37,786 bases of DNA from Aquihabitans sp. (GTDB lineage Bacteria; Actinomycetota; Acidimicrobiia; Acidimicrobiales; Iamiaceae), in NCBI GenBank assembly GCA_025353965.1, contig JANXNS010000146.1, positions 1 to 37,786 of the forward strand, written 5' to 3'. This document shows, one piece after another, positions 1-7,325 of the stretch. The notes under the pieces were generated by a model that did no database searches, was not told where the DNA came from, and was given only the letters and a program-made list of their open reading frames with translations. Each line of letters begins with the position of its first letter. The stretch's first letter is position 1. The position numbers and the translations under genes were made by a program.

Positions 1-1
1 C

Positions 2-1156
2 GACATCGGTGGTGGGTCCACTGAGCTCCTCATTGGCGAGGAAGGAGAAGTGCTGGCATCGATCAGTCTCAAGCTTGGCGCTGTGCGCCTGACCAACCGG
101 TTCTTCTCCGGCCACGCCCTTCACCCCTCTGCGGTCGATTCCTGTCGTCGACACATCCAGGGGGTCCTTTCCTCGTTCGATCGACCGGTACGAGACCATG
201 GCTACGAGCTAGCGATTGGCTCATCGGGCACGATCGAACAGGTGCTGCGGATTGCCCGAGGGCTAGCGAATGAGGGGCAACTGCGGACCCTCAATGGCGC
301 CACCCTGATGCGCAAAGCCATCAGCGCGGTGGTCGAAGCAGCGGTGGAGGCTCGCCGCTCGGGCGATACCAGTGGTCTTCCCGATCTGGATGTGAAGCGG
401 GCCGACATCTTGCTGGCTGGCGCACTGGTGCTGGAAGGAGTCGTGAAGCGCTTCGATGTCAAGGAGGTCGTGCTCAGTGAATATGCCCTTCGCGAAGGGG
501 TCTTTCTCGACACGCTCGCTCGCCTCCGAGGTGGGTCGCTCCCTCATCTTCGTGACGTGGCTCGGCGCAGTGTCATCGACCTCGTCCGTGCCTGCGACGA
601 AGATCCCGGACACTCCGAACACGTGGCCAACCTGGCCTTGCAGCTCTACGACGCCCTCGCCGACCGCCACGGACTTGGGGCCGAGGCACGGGCGTTGTTG
701 GAGGCTGGCGCGCTTCTGGCCAATGTGGGTTTGGTGATTTCTCACGGGCAGCATCACAAACACAGCTATTACCTCATCCGGAACTCTGATCGGCTGGTGG
801 GCTTCACCGATTCAGAAATCGAGGTGGTTGCCCAGATAGCCCGCTATCACCGAAAGAGCGCCCCCAGGGCGTCACACCCAGAGTGGGCGGCGCTGCCCGC
901 GGAGGACCAGGAGGTGGTTCGGGTGGCGGCGGCCGTCCTGCGGGTGGCGATCGGTCTGGACCGATCACACGCCCAACTCGTGACCGGGGCGACAGTCGCC
1001 CCCAGCGAGGAGGGCGAGGCCATGTCGATCGTGATCACCCCGGCAAGCCACGACGTCGATTCGGCGCTCGAGGTGTATGCCGCGGAGGAACGATCGGGTC
1101 TCCTCGCCGAAGTCCTGGGCCAACCGGTCACGATCACGGTTGCTCCGCCGGTCTGA
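2..1156 (+). CDS. Ppx/GppA-family exopolyphosphatase (5' end outside window)
   Basis: The reading frame is already open at base 2 and begins with DIGGGSTEL, the phosphate-binding signature of the Ppx/GppA (actin-like ATPase fold) phosphatases. These enzymes hydrolyse polyphosphate or (p)ppGpp. In full-length relatives this motif lies roughly 130-140 residues in, so the first part of the gene is missing to the left. The C-terminal part holds the HD-like helical domain, with HSEHVANLALQLYD, the segment LLANVGLVISHGQHHKHSYYLI and the run IARYHRK, all typical of bacterial Ppx. An in-frame GTG at 50 is internal and not the true start. The sequence does not separate exopolyphosphatase from pppGpp phosphohydrolase activity. 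Confidence 0.9.
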   Translation, partial: DIGGGSTELLIGEEGEVLASISLKLGAVRLTNRFFSGHALHPSAVDSCRRHIQGVLSSFDRPVRDHGYELAIGSSGTIEQVLRIARGLANEGQLRTLNGATLMRKAISAVVEAAVEARRSGDTSGLPDLDVKRADILLAGALVLEGVVKRFDVKEVVLSEYALREGVFLDTLARLRGGSLPHLRDVARRSVIDLVRACDEDPGHSEHVANLALQLYDALADRHGLGAEARALLEAGALLANVGLVISHGQHHKHSYYLIRNSDRLVGFTDSEIEVVAQIARYHRKSAPRASHPEWAALPAEDQEVVRVAAAVLRVAIGLDRSHAQLVTGATVAPSEEGEAMSIVITPASHDVDSALEVYAAEERSGLLAEVLGQPVTITVAPPV

Positions 1157-1181
1157 TCCGGATTCGTGCGAAACTGCGCTC

Positions 1182-2057
1182 ATGGCGACACGGACTTGCC
1201 CTGATTGTGGTGCCCAATACGTCGCCACGGTGCGTCGTTGTATCGACTGCGACGTGATGCTGGCCGACGAGGCGGTTTCCGCCGACCATGGCGACATCAC
1301 TGCCAGTGATGCCGCATCGGCCGGTGCGCCGGTGGGTGGTGGAGATCAACTTGGCTACGAGCTGGATGGCTGGGGCAACCAGCTCAAGGTCACGCTGGAG
1401 GGGATGCTGGACCGAGCGGGCATCGGCCGGGTATGGGAGGCGGGGGCGCTGGTCGTCTCGGCCGCCGACGAAGACGTCGTGGATGAGCTGATCGCCACCC
1501 TGGAAGGTGGCGAAGTCGCCGAGCTCGGCGACGATGTCGCCCGGGTGGCCTTGGAGATTGATGGCCTGGACCCCGACGGCCAGGACGACCTCGACGCACG
1601 GCTGCTAGCCAGCGCGATTCCCCATGCCTGGGATAACGAAGGCGCCCTCATCGTGGCCGAAGCGGACGAAGCACGGGTGCTCGAGATCATCGAGGAATCG
1701 CTCGATCACCAGGCCGACGATGACGGCGTCGACGGGCTGGCCGCCCAGGCCGCCCTGTCAGCGGTGTATGTGTCGGTGGACCGCCTGGTCAAGAACCCGG
1801 CGGACGCCAAACTGGCGGCCACCTTCGGTTCGGCCGCCCGGTCGCTCGTCGGTCTAGCGGTGCCGTACGGCTTCGCCGCCGCCGACTGGTCTGAGCTGTC
1901 TGACGAAATCATCGGCCTAGCGGACCTCGTTGATCCCGCCAACACTGCCGCCCCCGACGGAGCGGGCGACGGCGACAGCGACGAGGTCGTCCTGGACCAG
2001 GCCGCCGCCGGGGACTTGGCCGCGTCGCTTCGAGCTCGCCTCGTCGATCTCGTCTGA
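1182..2057 (+). CDS. Zinc-ribbon protein with duplicated DUF2007-like domain
   Basis: The 291-residue protein starts at ATG 1182 with MATRTCPDCGAQYVATV followed by CIDCD, a four-cysteine zinc ribbon (CxxC...CxxC). The middle contains two similar stretches of about 65 residues. One carries LDRAGIGRVWEAGALVVSAADEDVVDELI and the other LLASAIPHAWDNEGALIVAEADEARVLEII; both look like the ferredoxin-fold 'putative signal transducing protein' DUF2007. The C-terminus is helical and acidic. The frame is open upstream to 1077, but the ribbon begins exactly at ATG 1182, 25 nt after the preceding stop. A weak box, GAAACT, lies 6 nt before the ATG. Function is unknown; a cytoplasmic zinc-binding adaptor or sensor is the most one can infer. 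Confidence 0.8.
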   Translation: MATRTCPDCGAQYVATVRRCIDCDVMLADEAVSADHGDITASDAASAGAPVGGGDQLGYELDGWGNQLKVTLEGMLDRAGIGRVWEAGALVVSAADEDVVDELIATLEGGEVAELGDDVARVALEIDGLDPDGQDDLDARLLASAIPHAWDNEGALIVAEADEARVLEIIEESLDHQADDDGVDGLAAQAALSAVYVSVDRLVKNPADAKLAATFGSAARSLVGLAVPYGFAAADWSELSDEIIGLADLVDPANTAAPDGAGDGDSDEVVLDQAAAGDLAASLRARLVDLV

Positions 2058-2075
2058 AATGGACCTTCGGGCCGA

Positions 2076-2081
2076 TACCGT
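2076..2081 (+). promoter_or_regulatory. -10 box, leaderless start of the J-domain gene
   Basis: TACCGT with 6 nt to GTG 2088. The box lies 19 nt after the preceding gene's stop. Confidence 0.5.
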
Positions 2082-2087
2082 GGTGTG

Positions 2088-2780
2088 GTGCTGCTGGCCG
2101 AGTTGGAGGTGTTCCAGTCCCGGCCGATCGCTCCCACTCGGCGGGTGGCCATCGGGCTCACGGTGCTTCCCACCTCGCCTGCTCCTGGCTTCGGCGGGCT
2201 GCTCCTGGGGGGCATCGTTGCCGGGTTTGTCCCGGACATCGACCCGGACCTGCTCGATGACCTGACCGCGCTGACTCGTCAGCTCGAAGCGGGCCAGCGC
2301 ATCCCGCAACCGCGGCTTCGTCACCGCCTCCAGGACGACCGGATCGGGCTGACCTCGCACCGCCATCGGCTCATCGGCACGGGTGAGGAACTGGTGTTTG
2401 AGCTGGGCCAGGGAGCACCAGAGCCCAACGTGCTTGGTGCGGTCTACGCAGCGGCGCGAATCGACATCGAACATCGCTCTGCCATGTTCACGGCCATCCG
2501 TCGCGGCCTTCGGTGGCGGGGTGAAATTGGGCCGCGGCTGGTCGAACATCTCAGCGATTCGCGGCCCACCGCGGCGTGGGCCACCCATGGTTACGATCCC
2601 GTCATCTGGGCGCTTGGTATCTTGGGCTTGGGGTCGGAGGGCTCCGAGCGAGATCAGGTGCAGTACCGGTTCCGGGAGTTGTTGCGGGCCGCGCACCCGG
2701 ACCACGGTGGGGCTATCGATGCTGCTGCCCAGCGCATCACGGACCTCACCGAGGCCCGCCGGATCCTCCTGCATGGCTGA
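2088..2780 (+). CDS. Protein with C-terminal J-domain
   Basis: About 230 residues. The last 60 resemble a DnaJ J-domain: DPVIWALGILGLG, then a helix with FRELLRAAHPDHGG (HPD near residues 203-205), then a helix ending ITDLTEARRILL. The HPD loop is what J-proteins use to stimulate Hsp70 ATPase. The 165 residues before it match no family I recognise and include one glycine-rich hydrophobic stretch (GFGGLLLGGIVAGF). The domain order is reversed relative to classical DnaJ. GTG 2088 is preferred over GTG 2085 because TACCGT lies 6 nt before it, as at other leaderless starts here. The stop overlaps the start of the next gene by 8 bp, so the two are probably co-transcribed. It is a likely DnaK co-chaperone for a specific client. 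Confidence 0.78.
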   Translation: MLLAELEVFQSRPIAPTRRVAIGLTVLPTSPAPGFGGLLLGGIVAGFVPDIDPDLLDDLTALTRQLEAGQRIPQPRLRHRLQDDRIGLTSHRHRLIGTGEELVFELGQGAPEPNVLGAVYAAARIDIEHRSAMFTAIRRGLRWRGEIGPRLVEHLSDSRPTAAWATHGYDPVIWALGILGLGSEGSERDQVQYRFRELLRAAHPDHGGAIDAAAQRITDLTEARRILLHG

Positions 2781-3426
2781 TCGCTTGCCCGGTAGCGTAC
2801 GGCTCTTGCGCCCACGGACCGGTCGACCTGGCGGCTTGCTTTTGACCCCCGGAGCGGGGAGCGGGAAGGACCACCACACCTTGGTGGCGATCGACGACGC
2901 GGTGCGTCCGCTGCCGGTCTGGCGGGTGGATTTCCCCTACCGCAAGGAGGGTAGAAAGCCGCCGGATCGGGCACCCAAGCTGATCGCATCGGTGCTGGCC
3001 GACGCGGCGGCGTTCGTGGCGCAGGTGCCGTGCTCGGCGGACCGCCTTCTGCTCGGTGGGCGTTCGATGGGCGGTCGGATGTGCTCGATGGCGGTGGCAG
3101 AAGGGCTGCCCGCGGCCGGTTTGATCTTGCTGAGTTATCCGCTTCATCCGCCGGGCCAGCCCGAGCGCCTCCGCGTGGAGCATTTTCCCCATCTCACGGT
3201 TCCTTGCCTGTTCATCTCTGGCACGCGTGATCCGTTTGGTACCCCGGAAGAACTTCAGGCGGCCACCGCCACCATCCCAGGAGTGGTGACCCACCATTGG
3301 CTCCAGGACGGTCGCCACGAGGTAAAGGATGCGGACGACGAGATCTGCTCGGTTGTGCTGGCATGGATCGATGCATTGCCGCCAGTCAGCCCGATGATGG
3401 GGGCGCGGCAGCATCCTCCGGGTTGA
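2773..3426 (+). CDS. Alpha/beta hydrolase, KANL3/Tex30-like family
   Basis: 217 residues. Features of a small alpha/beta hydrolase are visible: LLLTPGAGSGKDHHT near the N-terminus (oxyanion region), GGRSMGGRM as the nucleophile elbow (Ser of GxSxG), SGTRDPFGTPEEL (acid) and QDGRHEVKD (histidine). This set matches the KANL3/Tex30 family of predicted dienelactone-hydrolase-like proteins. ATG 2773 overlaps the stop of the J-domain gene, indicating translational coupling. The 3' end overlaps the convergent MFS gene by 41 bp. The substrate cannot be told from sequence. Confidence 0.85.
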   Translation: MADRLPGSVRLLRPRTGRPGGLLLTPGAGSGKDHHTLVAIDDAVRPLPVWRVDFPYRKEGRKPPDRAPKLIASVLADAAAFVAQVPCSADRLLLGGRSMGGRMCSMAVAEGLPAAGLILLSYPLHPPGQPERLRVEHFPHLTVPCLFISGTRDPFGTPEELQAATATIPGVVTHHWLQDGRHEVKDADDEICSVVLAWIDALPPVSPMMGARQHPPG

Positions 3427-4933
3427 GTTCCTCCAGCTCGCGACGGGCCGTCTCGGGATAGAACGCCACCACGAGACCGGCCACCACCAGGGGACCGACG
3501 CCCAAGATGGCAATGCCCGGTCCGAACCGACCGAAATGCTCCTGCATCCGTCCACCGAGAATGAGGCCAGTGGCGCTCCCGGCCACCCCGGCCAGACTGA
3601 TCAGGCCGTTGGCCTTCCCGCGGAGTGCGGTCGGAAACAGTTCCGGCCCGTAGACGGCCAGGGCCGGAACGGTGGCTGCCGCCACCATCGAGCCAAGAAT
3701 GGAGAACACCCAGAGCCATGGACCGCCCACCTGGTACGTGATGGCCAGCAAGATCACCCCGCCAACCGTGCCGACGGTGCCCACCAGGCGGCGGCCCCGA
3801 ATGTCGGCCAGGCGGCCGCTGATCACGATGCCAATGCCCGCCGGCGTGCTGGTGCCGAGCGTGAACAACGTGAGCTGAAGCGCAGAGAACCCGTGCTCAT
3901 CCCGCAAGAAATCGTTCTGGAATTGGCTGTTGGGGGCAAAGAAAAGCAGCCCGAAGAATGCGGTCGAACCCAGGAGTAAGAGACGGGTTCGGTGCCCGGC
4001 CAGGGTGGTCTTGATGCCGTGCTGACGGATGAACCGTTGGCTCTCGGGCAGCCGCCGACCGATCGTCAAGAACCAGGGCAACGTCAAGAGGGGAACGACG
4101 TAGATGAGCCGCCACGCCCAGGGCGCCGCGTCTGCCACCGGAAGCAGGAGCACGGCAACCCCTGCCCCGAGCGCAGCGGTCATGGCCAGCACGCTCACCG
4201 CATAGGCCCGAACGCCGGCCGGCATTTCCTCCGCAGCGGTAACGGCAATGAGGAGGCCCATTGCCGTGGAGAACGATCGAGACACGGTCTGGGTGCCAGC
4301 CAGGACCAGAAGGTTCGGGGCCAATGCCCCGGCCGCGGCGGCCACGCTGCCGCCGATGGCGGAGGCAACCAGCAGCTTCTGGCGGCCCCGTCGATCCGCT
4401 AGGGCCATGATTGCCAGAGAGAAAAGAACGCCCAGGCGGACGGCGGCCAGGGTGGTGCCTCGAGCCGTGGTGGAAGCCCCGAATTGGTCGCCAGCAAAGG
4501 TCAGGGTCTGGGTGATGATCGTGCCCAGGTAGCCCGAGAGCAGGGCCAGTCCGCACAGCCGGCTCAGGACCTCAGCGGACCGGGCCGACAGACGAGTGGG
4601 TGGGGACCACCAGGGGGCCCGGGCCACCGATTCGCCATCGGCGGGTGGCCGCGGCGGCTCATTGCGGACCAACGTGCGTCGGACGACTCGGCGGAATAAG
4701 CCTCCCCAGATGGGAATGGCCAGGTCCCACACAATGGTCTCCGAAACCTCGTAGCCATCGCCCTCCTGGGCAACCGTGAGGGTCCGGTCGTAGTGCGTAA
4801 ATGGCCCCTCAGCCAGGACGAAATGGTCCGGCCCGTCGACGCGTTCCAGGAGTAGATCGGCGCGCGGAGAGCGCAGGGCGGCGAGCCCGGCGGCGTCCAC
4901 CGTGAACGACGTGATGTTGGTCTCAGACGACAA
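3386..4933 (-). CDS. MFS transporter with soluble SRPBCC-like N-terminal region
   Basis: About 515 residues from a TTG start. Roughly 12 hydrophobic segments follow residue ~120. They include an MFS motif A-like loop (ALADRRGRQKL) and its second-half repeat (GRLADIRGRRLVG), plus RGKANGLISLAGVAGSATGLILGG as in the metabolite:H+/sugar porter branch. The first ~115 residues are soluble and end in YEVSETIVWDLAIPIWGGLF, which resembles the last strand and helix of START/SRPBCC lipid-binding folds. The frame stays open to 5098, but that stretch is out-of-frame reading of the small membrane gene. TTG 4933 lies 7 nt after that gene's stop, so I take it as the start, although its ribosome binding site is weak. 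The substrate is unknown. Confidence 0.82.
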   Translation of the reverse strand: MSSETNITSFTVDAAGLAALRSPRADLLLERVDGPDHFVLAEGPFTHYDRTLTVAQEGDGYEVSETIVWDLAIPIWGGLFRRVVRRTLVRNEPPRPPADGESVARAPWWSPPTRLSARSAEVLSRLCGLALLSGYLGTIITQTLTFAGDQFGASTTARGTTLAAVRLGVLFSLAIMALADRRGRQKLLVASAIGGSVAAAAGALAPNLLVLAGTQTVSRSFSTAMGLLIAVTAAEEMPAGVRAYAVSVLAMTAALGAGVAVLLLPVADAAPWAWRLIYVVPLLTLPWFLTIGRRLPESQRFIRQHGIKTTLAGHRTRLLLLGSTAFFGLLFFAPNSQFQNDFLRDEHGFSALQLTLFTLGTSTPAGIGIVISGRLADIRGRRLVGTVGTVGGVILLAITYQVGGPWLWVFSILGSMVAAATVPALAVYGPELFPTALRGKANGLISLAGVAGSATGLILGGRMQEHFGRFGPGIAILGVGPLVVAGLVVAFYPETARRELEELNPEDAAAPPSSG

Positions 4934-4940
4934 CTGGCCG

Positions 4941-5102
4941 TCAGGTGTCCTGCGGCTTGTCCGCCTCGGGGTCGGCCTCGGCCCGGCTCGTCCGAGTGGT
5001 GGTAATGCGCAACAGCAACACGAGGATGGCGATGGGCACGGCGACGAGCAACATCTCGTCCCACCCACCCTCATGAGCCAGCACCCCAGCAACGCCAAGC
5101 AT
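4941..5102 (-). CDS. Small single-pass membrane protein
   Basis: 53 residues from ATG 5102. The N-terminal part has [17 protein letters not shown] running into a hydrophobic helix ([12 protein letters not shown], about residues 20-34). A charged tail rich in Arg, Glu and Asp follows ([14 protein letters not shown]). GAGAGG about 7 nt before the ATG can serve as ribosome binding site. It sits directly upstream of, and probably in an operon with, the MFS transporter. Short actinobacterial proteins with a 'HEGGWDE..L' start followed by one membrane helix are known as conserved hypotheticals. No function can be assigned. Confidence 0.7.
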   Translation of the reverse strand: MLGVAGVLAHEGGWDEMLLVAVPIAILVLLLRITTTRTSRAEADPEADKPQDT

Positions 5103-5248
5103 GCGGCAGCCTCTCAGACCAGCAGCAACGGTGGCAACGCGGCGACGCGGCGACGGGGAACACCGGGGGAGACTCGACGGTTGTACGGGGCGCAGTTCGC
5201 CGTGGCCAAGATGGCCATGCGACACTGCATCGTCCCCAGAGGAGTCCT

Positions 5249-5509
5249 GTGCACGACAAGGTCAGCGCCACCATCGATGTCATTCGTCCCGCTATCCAGG
5301 CCGATGGCGGAGATATTTTTCTGCGCGACTTCAATGAGGAGACCGGCGTGGTCACGGTGGAACTCACCGGAGCATGCGTGTCGTGCCCTGCCTCCACGGT
5401 CACGCTCAAGGCGGGCGTCGAGCGGATCCTCAAGGATCGGGTGCCGGGGGTGACGTCGGTGGAGCAGTACGGGGTCGACAACCAGACTGAGTCCGCCGTC
5501 TCCCTCTGA
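5249..5509 (+). CDS. NifU C-terminal-domain Fe-S scaffold/carrier
   Basis: The 86-residue protein is a stand-alone Nfu domain: [17 protein letters not shown], then [11 protein letters not shown] containing the CxxC that binds a [4Fe-4S] cluster between two subunits, then [21 protein letters not shown]. Such proteins assemble or deliver Fe-S clusters in the cytoplasm. The start is GTG 5249 with a good Shine-Dalgarno (AGAGGAG) 5 nt upstream. It is followed 28 nt later by meaB, which has its own -10 box, so the two need not share a transcript. The divergent partner is the small membrane protein gene. Confidence 0.93.
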   Translation: MHDKVSATIDVIRPAIQADGGDIFLRDFNEETGVVTVELTGACVSCPASTVTLKAGVERILKDRVPGVTSVEQYGVDNQTESAVSL

Positions 5510-5524
5510 TCGCGGCCCAATCGG

Positions 5525-5530
5525 TAGCGT
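5525..5530 (+). promoter_or_regulatory. -10 box, leaderless start of meaB
   Basis: TAGCGT with 7 nt to ATG 5538. There is no purine-rich ribosome binding site in the short gap. Confidence 0.6.
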
Positions 5531-5537
5531 CGGCGCC

Positions 5538-6485
5538 ATGTCTGACCGTCCGGTGGATCTCATCCAAGCGGCGCGCACCGGAGATCGGGGTGCGCTGGCC
5601 CGGTTGCTCACGATGGTGGAGCGTGGTGGTCCCGAGGCACATGTTGTAGGGCGGTTGGCCTACCCACTGGCCGGCTCGGCGTACTCGGTGGGTATCACGG
5701 GCGCGCCCGGGGCCGGAAAATCCACGCTCACGAGTGCCCTGGTGGCACAGGCTCGGTTGGCGAACGAGCGGTTGGCGGTGCTGGCCATAGACCCGTCTTC
5801 GCCGTATACGGGTGGGGCGATCCTGGGTGATCGGGTCCGCATGAGCGAACACGCGCTGGACGGGGGAGTCTTCATCCGTTCCATGGCCACGCGAGGGCAC
5901 CTCGGGGGGCTGGCCCTGGCTGCGCCCGAGGCCATCCGGGTCCTCGACGCGGCTGGGTTCGGGTGGGTGGTCATCGAGACCGTTGGGGTCGGCCAAGTCG
6001 AGGTTGAGGTGGCTGGTTCGGCCGACACCACCGTGGTGGTGGTGAATCCCGGATGGGGCGACAGTGTCCAGGCCAATAAGGCGGGCCTCATGGAGATTGC
6101 CGACGTGTTCGTGGTGAATAAGGCTGATCGGCCGGGCGCGGCGCAGACGACCCATGACCTGGAGTCCATGATGGACCTGACCGATACCGGTTCATGGCGG
6201 CCGCCGGTGATTCGCACGGTGGCCACCGAGGGCGAGGGCGCAGACCTGCTGTGGGCCGCAGTCGGCGAGCACCGCGCCCATCTTGAACAGTCGGGACACT
6301 TGGTCACCCGGCGTGCGGCGCGCCGTCAGCATGAACTGGACCTCATCGTGGCGCAGCGTCTGCGGGCCAAGGCTGACGGGCTCCTTCGAGCCGGTCGCCG
6401 CAGGGAGCTCGAGGGCGATGTCGCCGCCGGTCGGCTGGACCCCTGGTCGGCCGCCGACGAGATCCTTGGCCCGGTCGACGCCTGA
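5538..6485 (+). CDS. meaB: MeaB/ArgK-family G-protein chaperone of acyl-CoA mutase
   Basis: 315 residues of the G3E P-loop GTPase family. A P-loop GAPGAGKST lies near residues 55-63, a LAIDPSSPYTGGAILGDRVRM block follows with the family's switch region, then IRSMATRGHLGGL and the base-recognition motif NKAD near residue 195. MeaB protects and reloads the B12-dependent methylmalonyl-CoA (or related) mutase by gating adenosylcobalamin transfer. The mutase itself is not in this window. The enoyl-CoA hydratase gene follows 45 nt later, so the pair may serve acyl-CoA metabolism. The start is fixed by TAGCGT 7 nt before ATG 5538. Confidence 0.93.
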   Translation: MSDRPVDLIQAARTGDRGALARLLTMVERGGPEAHVVGRLAYPLAGSAYSVGITGAPGAGKSTLTSALVAQARLANERLAVLAIDPSSPYTGGAILGDRVRMSEHALDGGVFIRSMATRGHLGGLALAAPEAIRVLDAAGFGWVVIETVGVGQVEVEVAGSADTTVVVVNPGWGDSVQANKAGLMEIADVFVVNKADRPGAAQTTHDLESMMDLTDTGSWRPPVIRTVATEGEGADLLWAAVGEHRAHLEQSGHLVTRRAARRQHELDLIVAQRLRAKADGLLRAGRRRELEGDVAAGRLDPWSAADEILGPVDA

Positions 6486-6518
6486 AGCGGCGGGCTTTGT
6501 CGGCCCTGCAGCGACCCG

Positions 6519-6524
6519 TATTGT
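6519..6524 (+). promoter_or_regulatory. -10 box, leaderless start of the enoyl-CoA hydratase gene
   Basis: TATTGT with 6 nt to ATG 6531. Confidence 0.6.
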
Positions 6525-6530
6525 CGCCGG

Positions 6531-7316
6531 ATGGCCGAGACTGCTGAGCCCCTGGTGTCCATCGAACGTCGTGATGACGGTGTTGCTGTGGTCACCTTGC
6601 AGAACCCCAAGGTGAACGCGCTGTCCTCGGAGGTGCTGCGCCAACTCCGGTCTGCGGCCGAGTCGTTGACGGAACAGCCGCCCGGTGCGGTGGTGTTCAC
6701 CGGGGGAGATCGGGTCTTTGCCGCCGGCGCGGATATCAGCGAGTTCTTCGGACCGGACGAGGCACGAGCGATTGGAGGCTTGTTTCTGGACGCGCTCAAT
6801 GCGGTGGCCGCCATCCCCCGAGCCACCATTGCTGCAGTGGCCGGGTTCGCCCTGGGCGGGGGCTGTGAGCTGGCCCTGGCCTGTGATTTCCGGCTGGCAT
6901 CCTCCCGGGCCCGGTTCGGCCAGCCGGAAATCCTGCTGGGGATCATTCCCGGTGGCGGCGGAACACAGCGGCTGGCCCGTCTGGTTGGTCCGGCGCGGGC
7001 CAAAGACCTGATTTTCAGCGGGCGTCAGGTGCGAGCCGACGAGGCCCTGGCCATGGGGTTGGCTGACCGGGTGGTCGACCCGGAAGCGCTTCACGCCGAA
7101 GCGGTGGCGTGGGCGTTCGAACTGGCCTCGGGGGCCGTGGTTGCTCAGGGGATGGCCAAAGCGGCGATCGACCGTGGCCTAGATGGCTCACTGGCCTCTG
7201 GTCTGGACCTCGAACAACAGTTGTTCGAAGAGGTGTTTGCCACCGATGATGCTCGCATCGGGGTGGAATCGTTCAAGGCCAATGGCCCTGGCCACGCTTC
7301 CTTCACCGGTCGCTGA
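6531..7316 (+). CDS. Enoyl-CoA hydratase/isomerase (crotonase family)
   Basis: 261 residues. The crotonase fold is clear: AAGADISEF (oxyanion hole and CoA site), FALGGGCELALACDFRLAS and FGQPEILLGIIPGGGGTQRL. Both catalytic glutamates of true hydratases are present (Glu113 in GGGCELA and Glu133 in QPEILLG), so hydration of trans-2-enoyl-CoA is likelier than pure isomerase or decarboxylase activity. The substrate chain length is not visible. It lies downstream of meaB, converges with the glucan phosphorylase gene leaving a 9-nt gap, and starts 6 nt after a TATTGT box (leaderless). Confidence 0.92.
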   Translation: MAETAEPLVSIERRDDGVAVVTLQNPKVNALSSEVLRQLRSAAESLTEQPPGAVVFTGGDRVFAAGADISEFFGPDEARAIGGLFLDALNAVAAIPRATIAAVAGFALGGGCELALACDFRLASSRARFGQPEILLGIIPGGGGTQRLARLVGPARAKDLIFSGRQVRADEALAMGLADRVVDPEALHAEAVAWAFELASGAVVAQGMAKAAIDRGLDGSLASGLDLEQQLFEEVFATDDARIGVESFKANGPGHASFTGR

Positions 7317-7325
7317 GCGGCTCGG

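Noticed and set aside
1917-2879. A 320-codon minus-strand frame across the J-domain gene
   Set aside because: It would overlap three plus-strand genes with supported motifs; its product is Arg/Pro-rich with no domain.
5103-5248. Searched the 146-bp divergent gap for promoters or a small RNA
   Set aside because: No TANNNT box at useful spacing and no convincing hairpin; only the ribosome binding site of the Nfu gene is clear.
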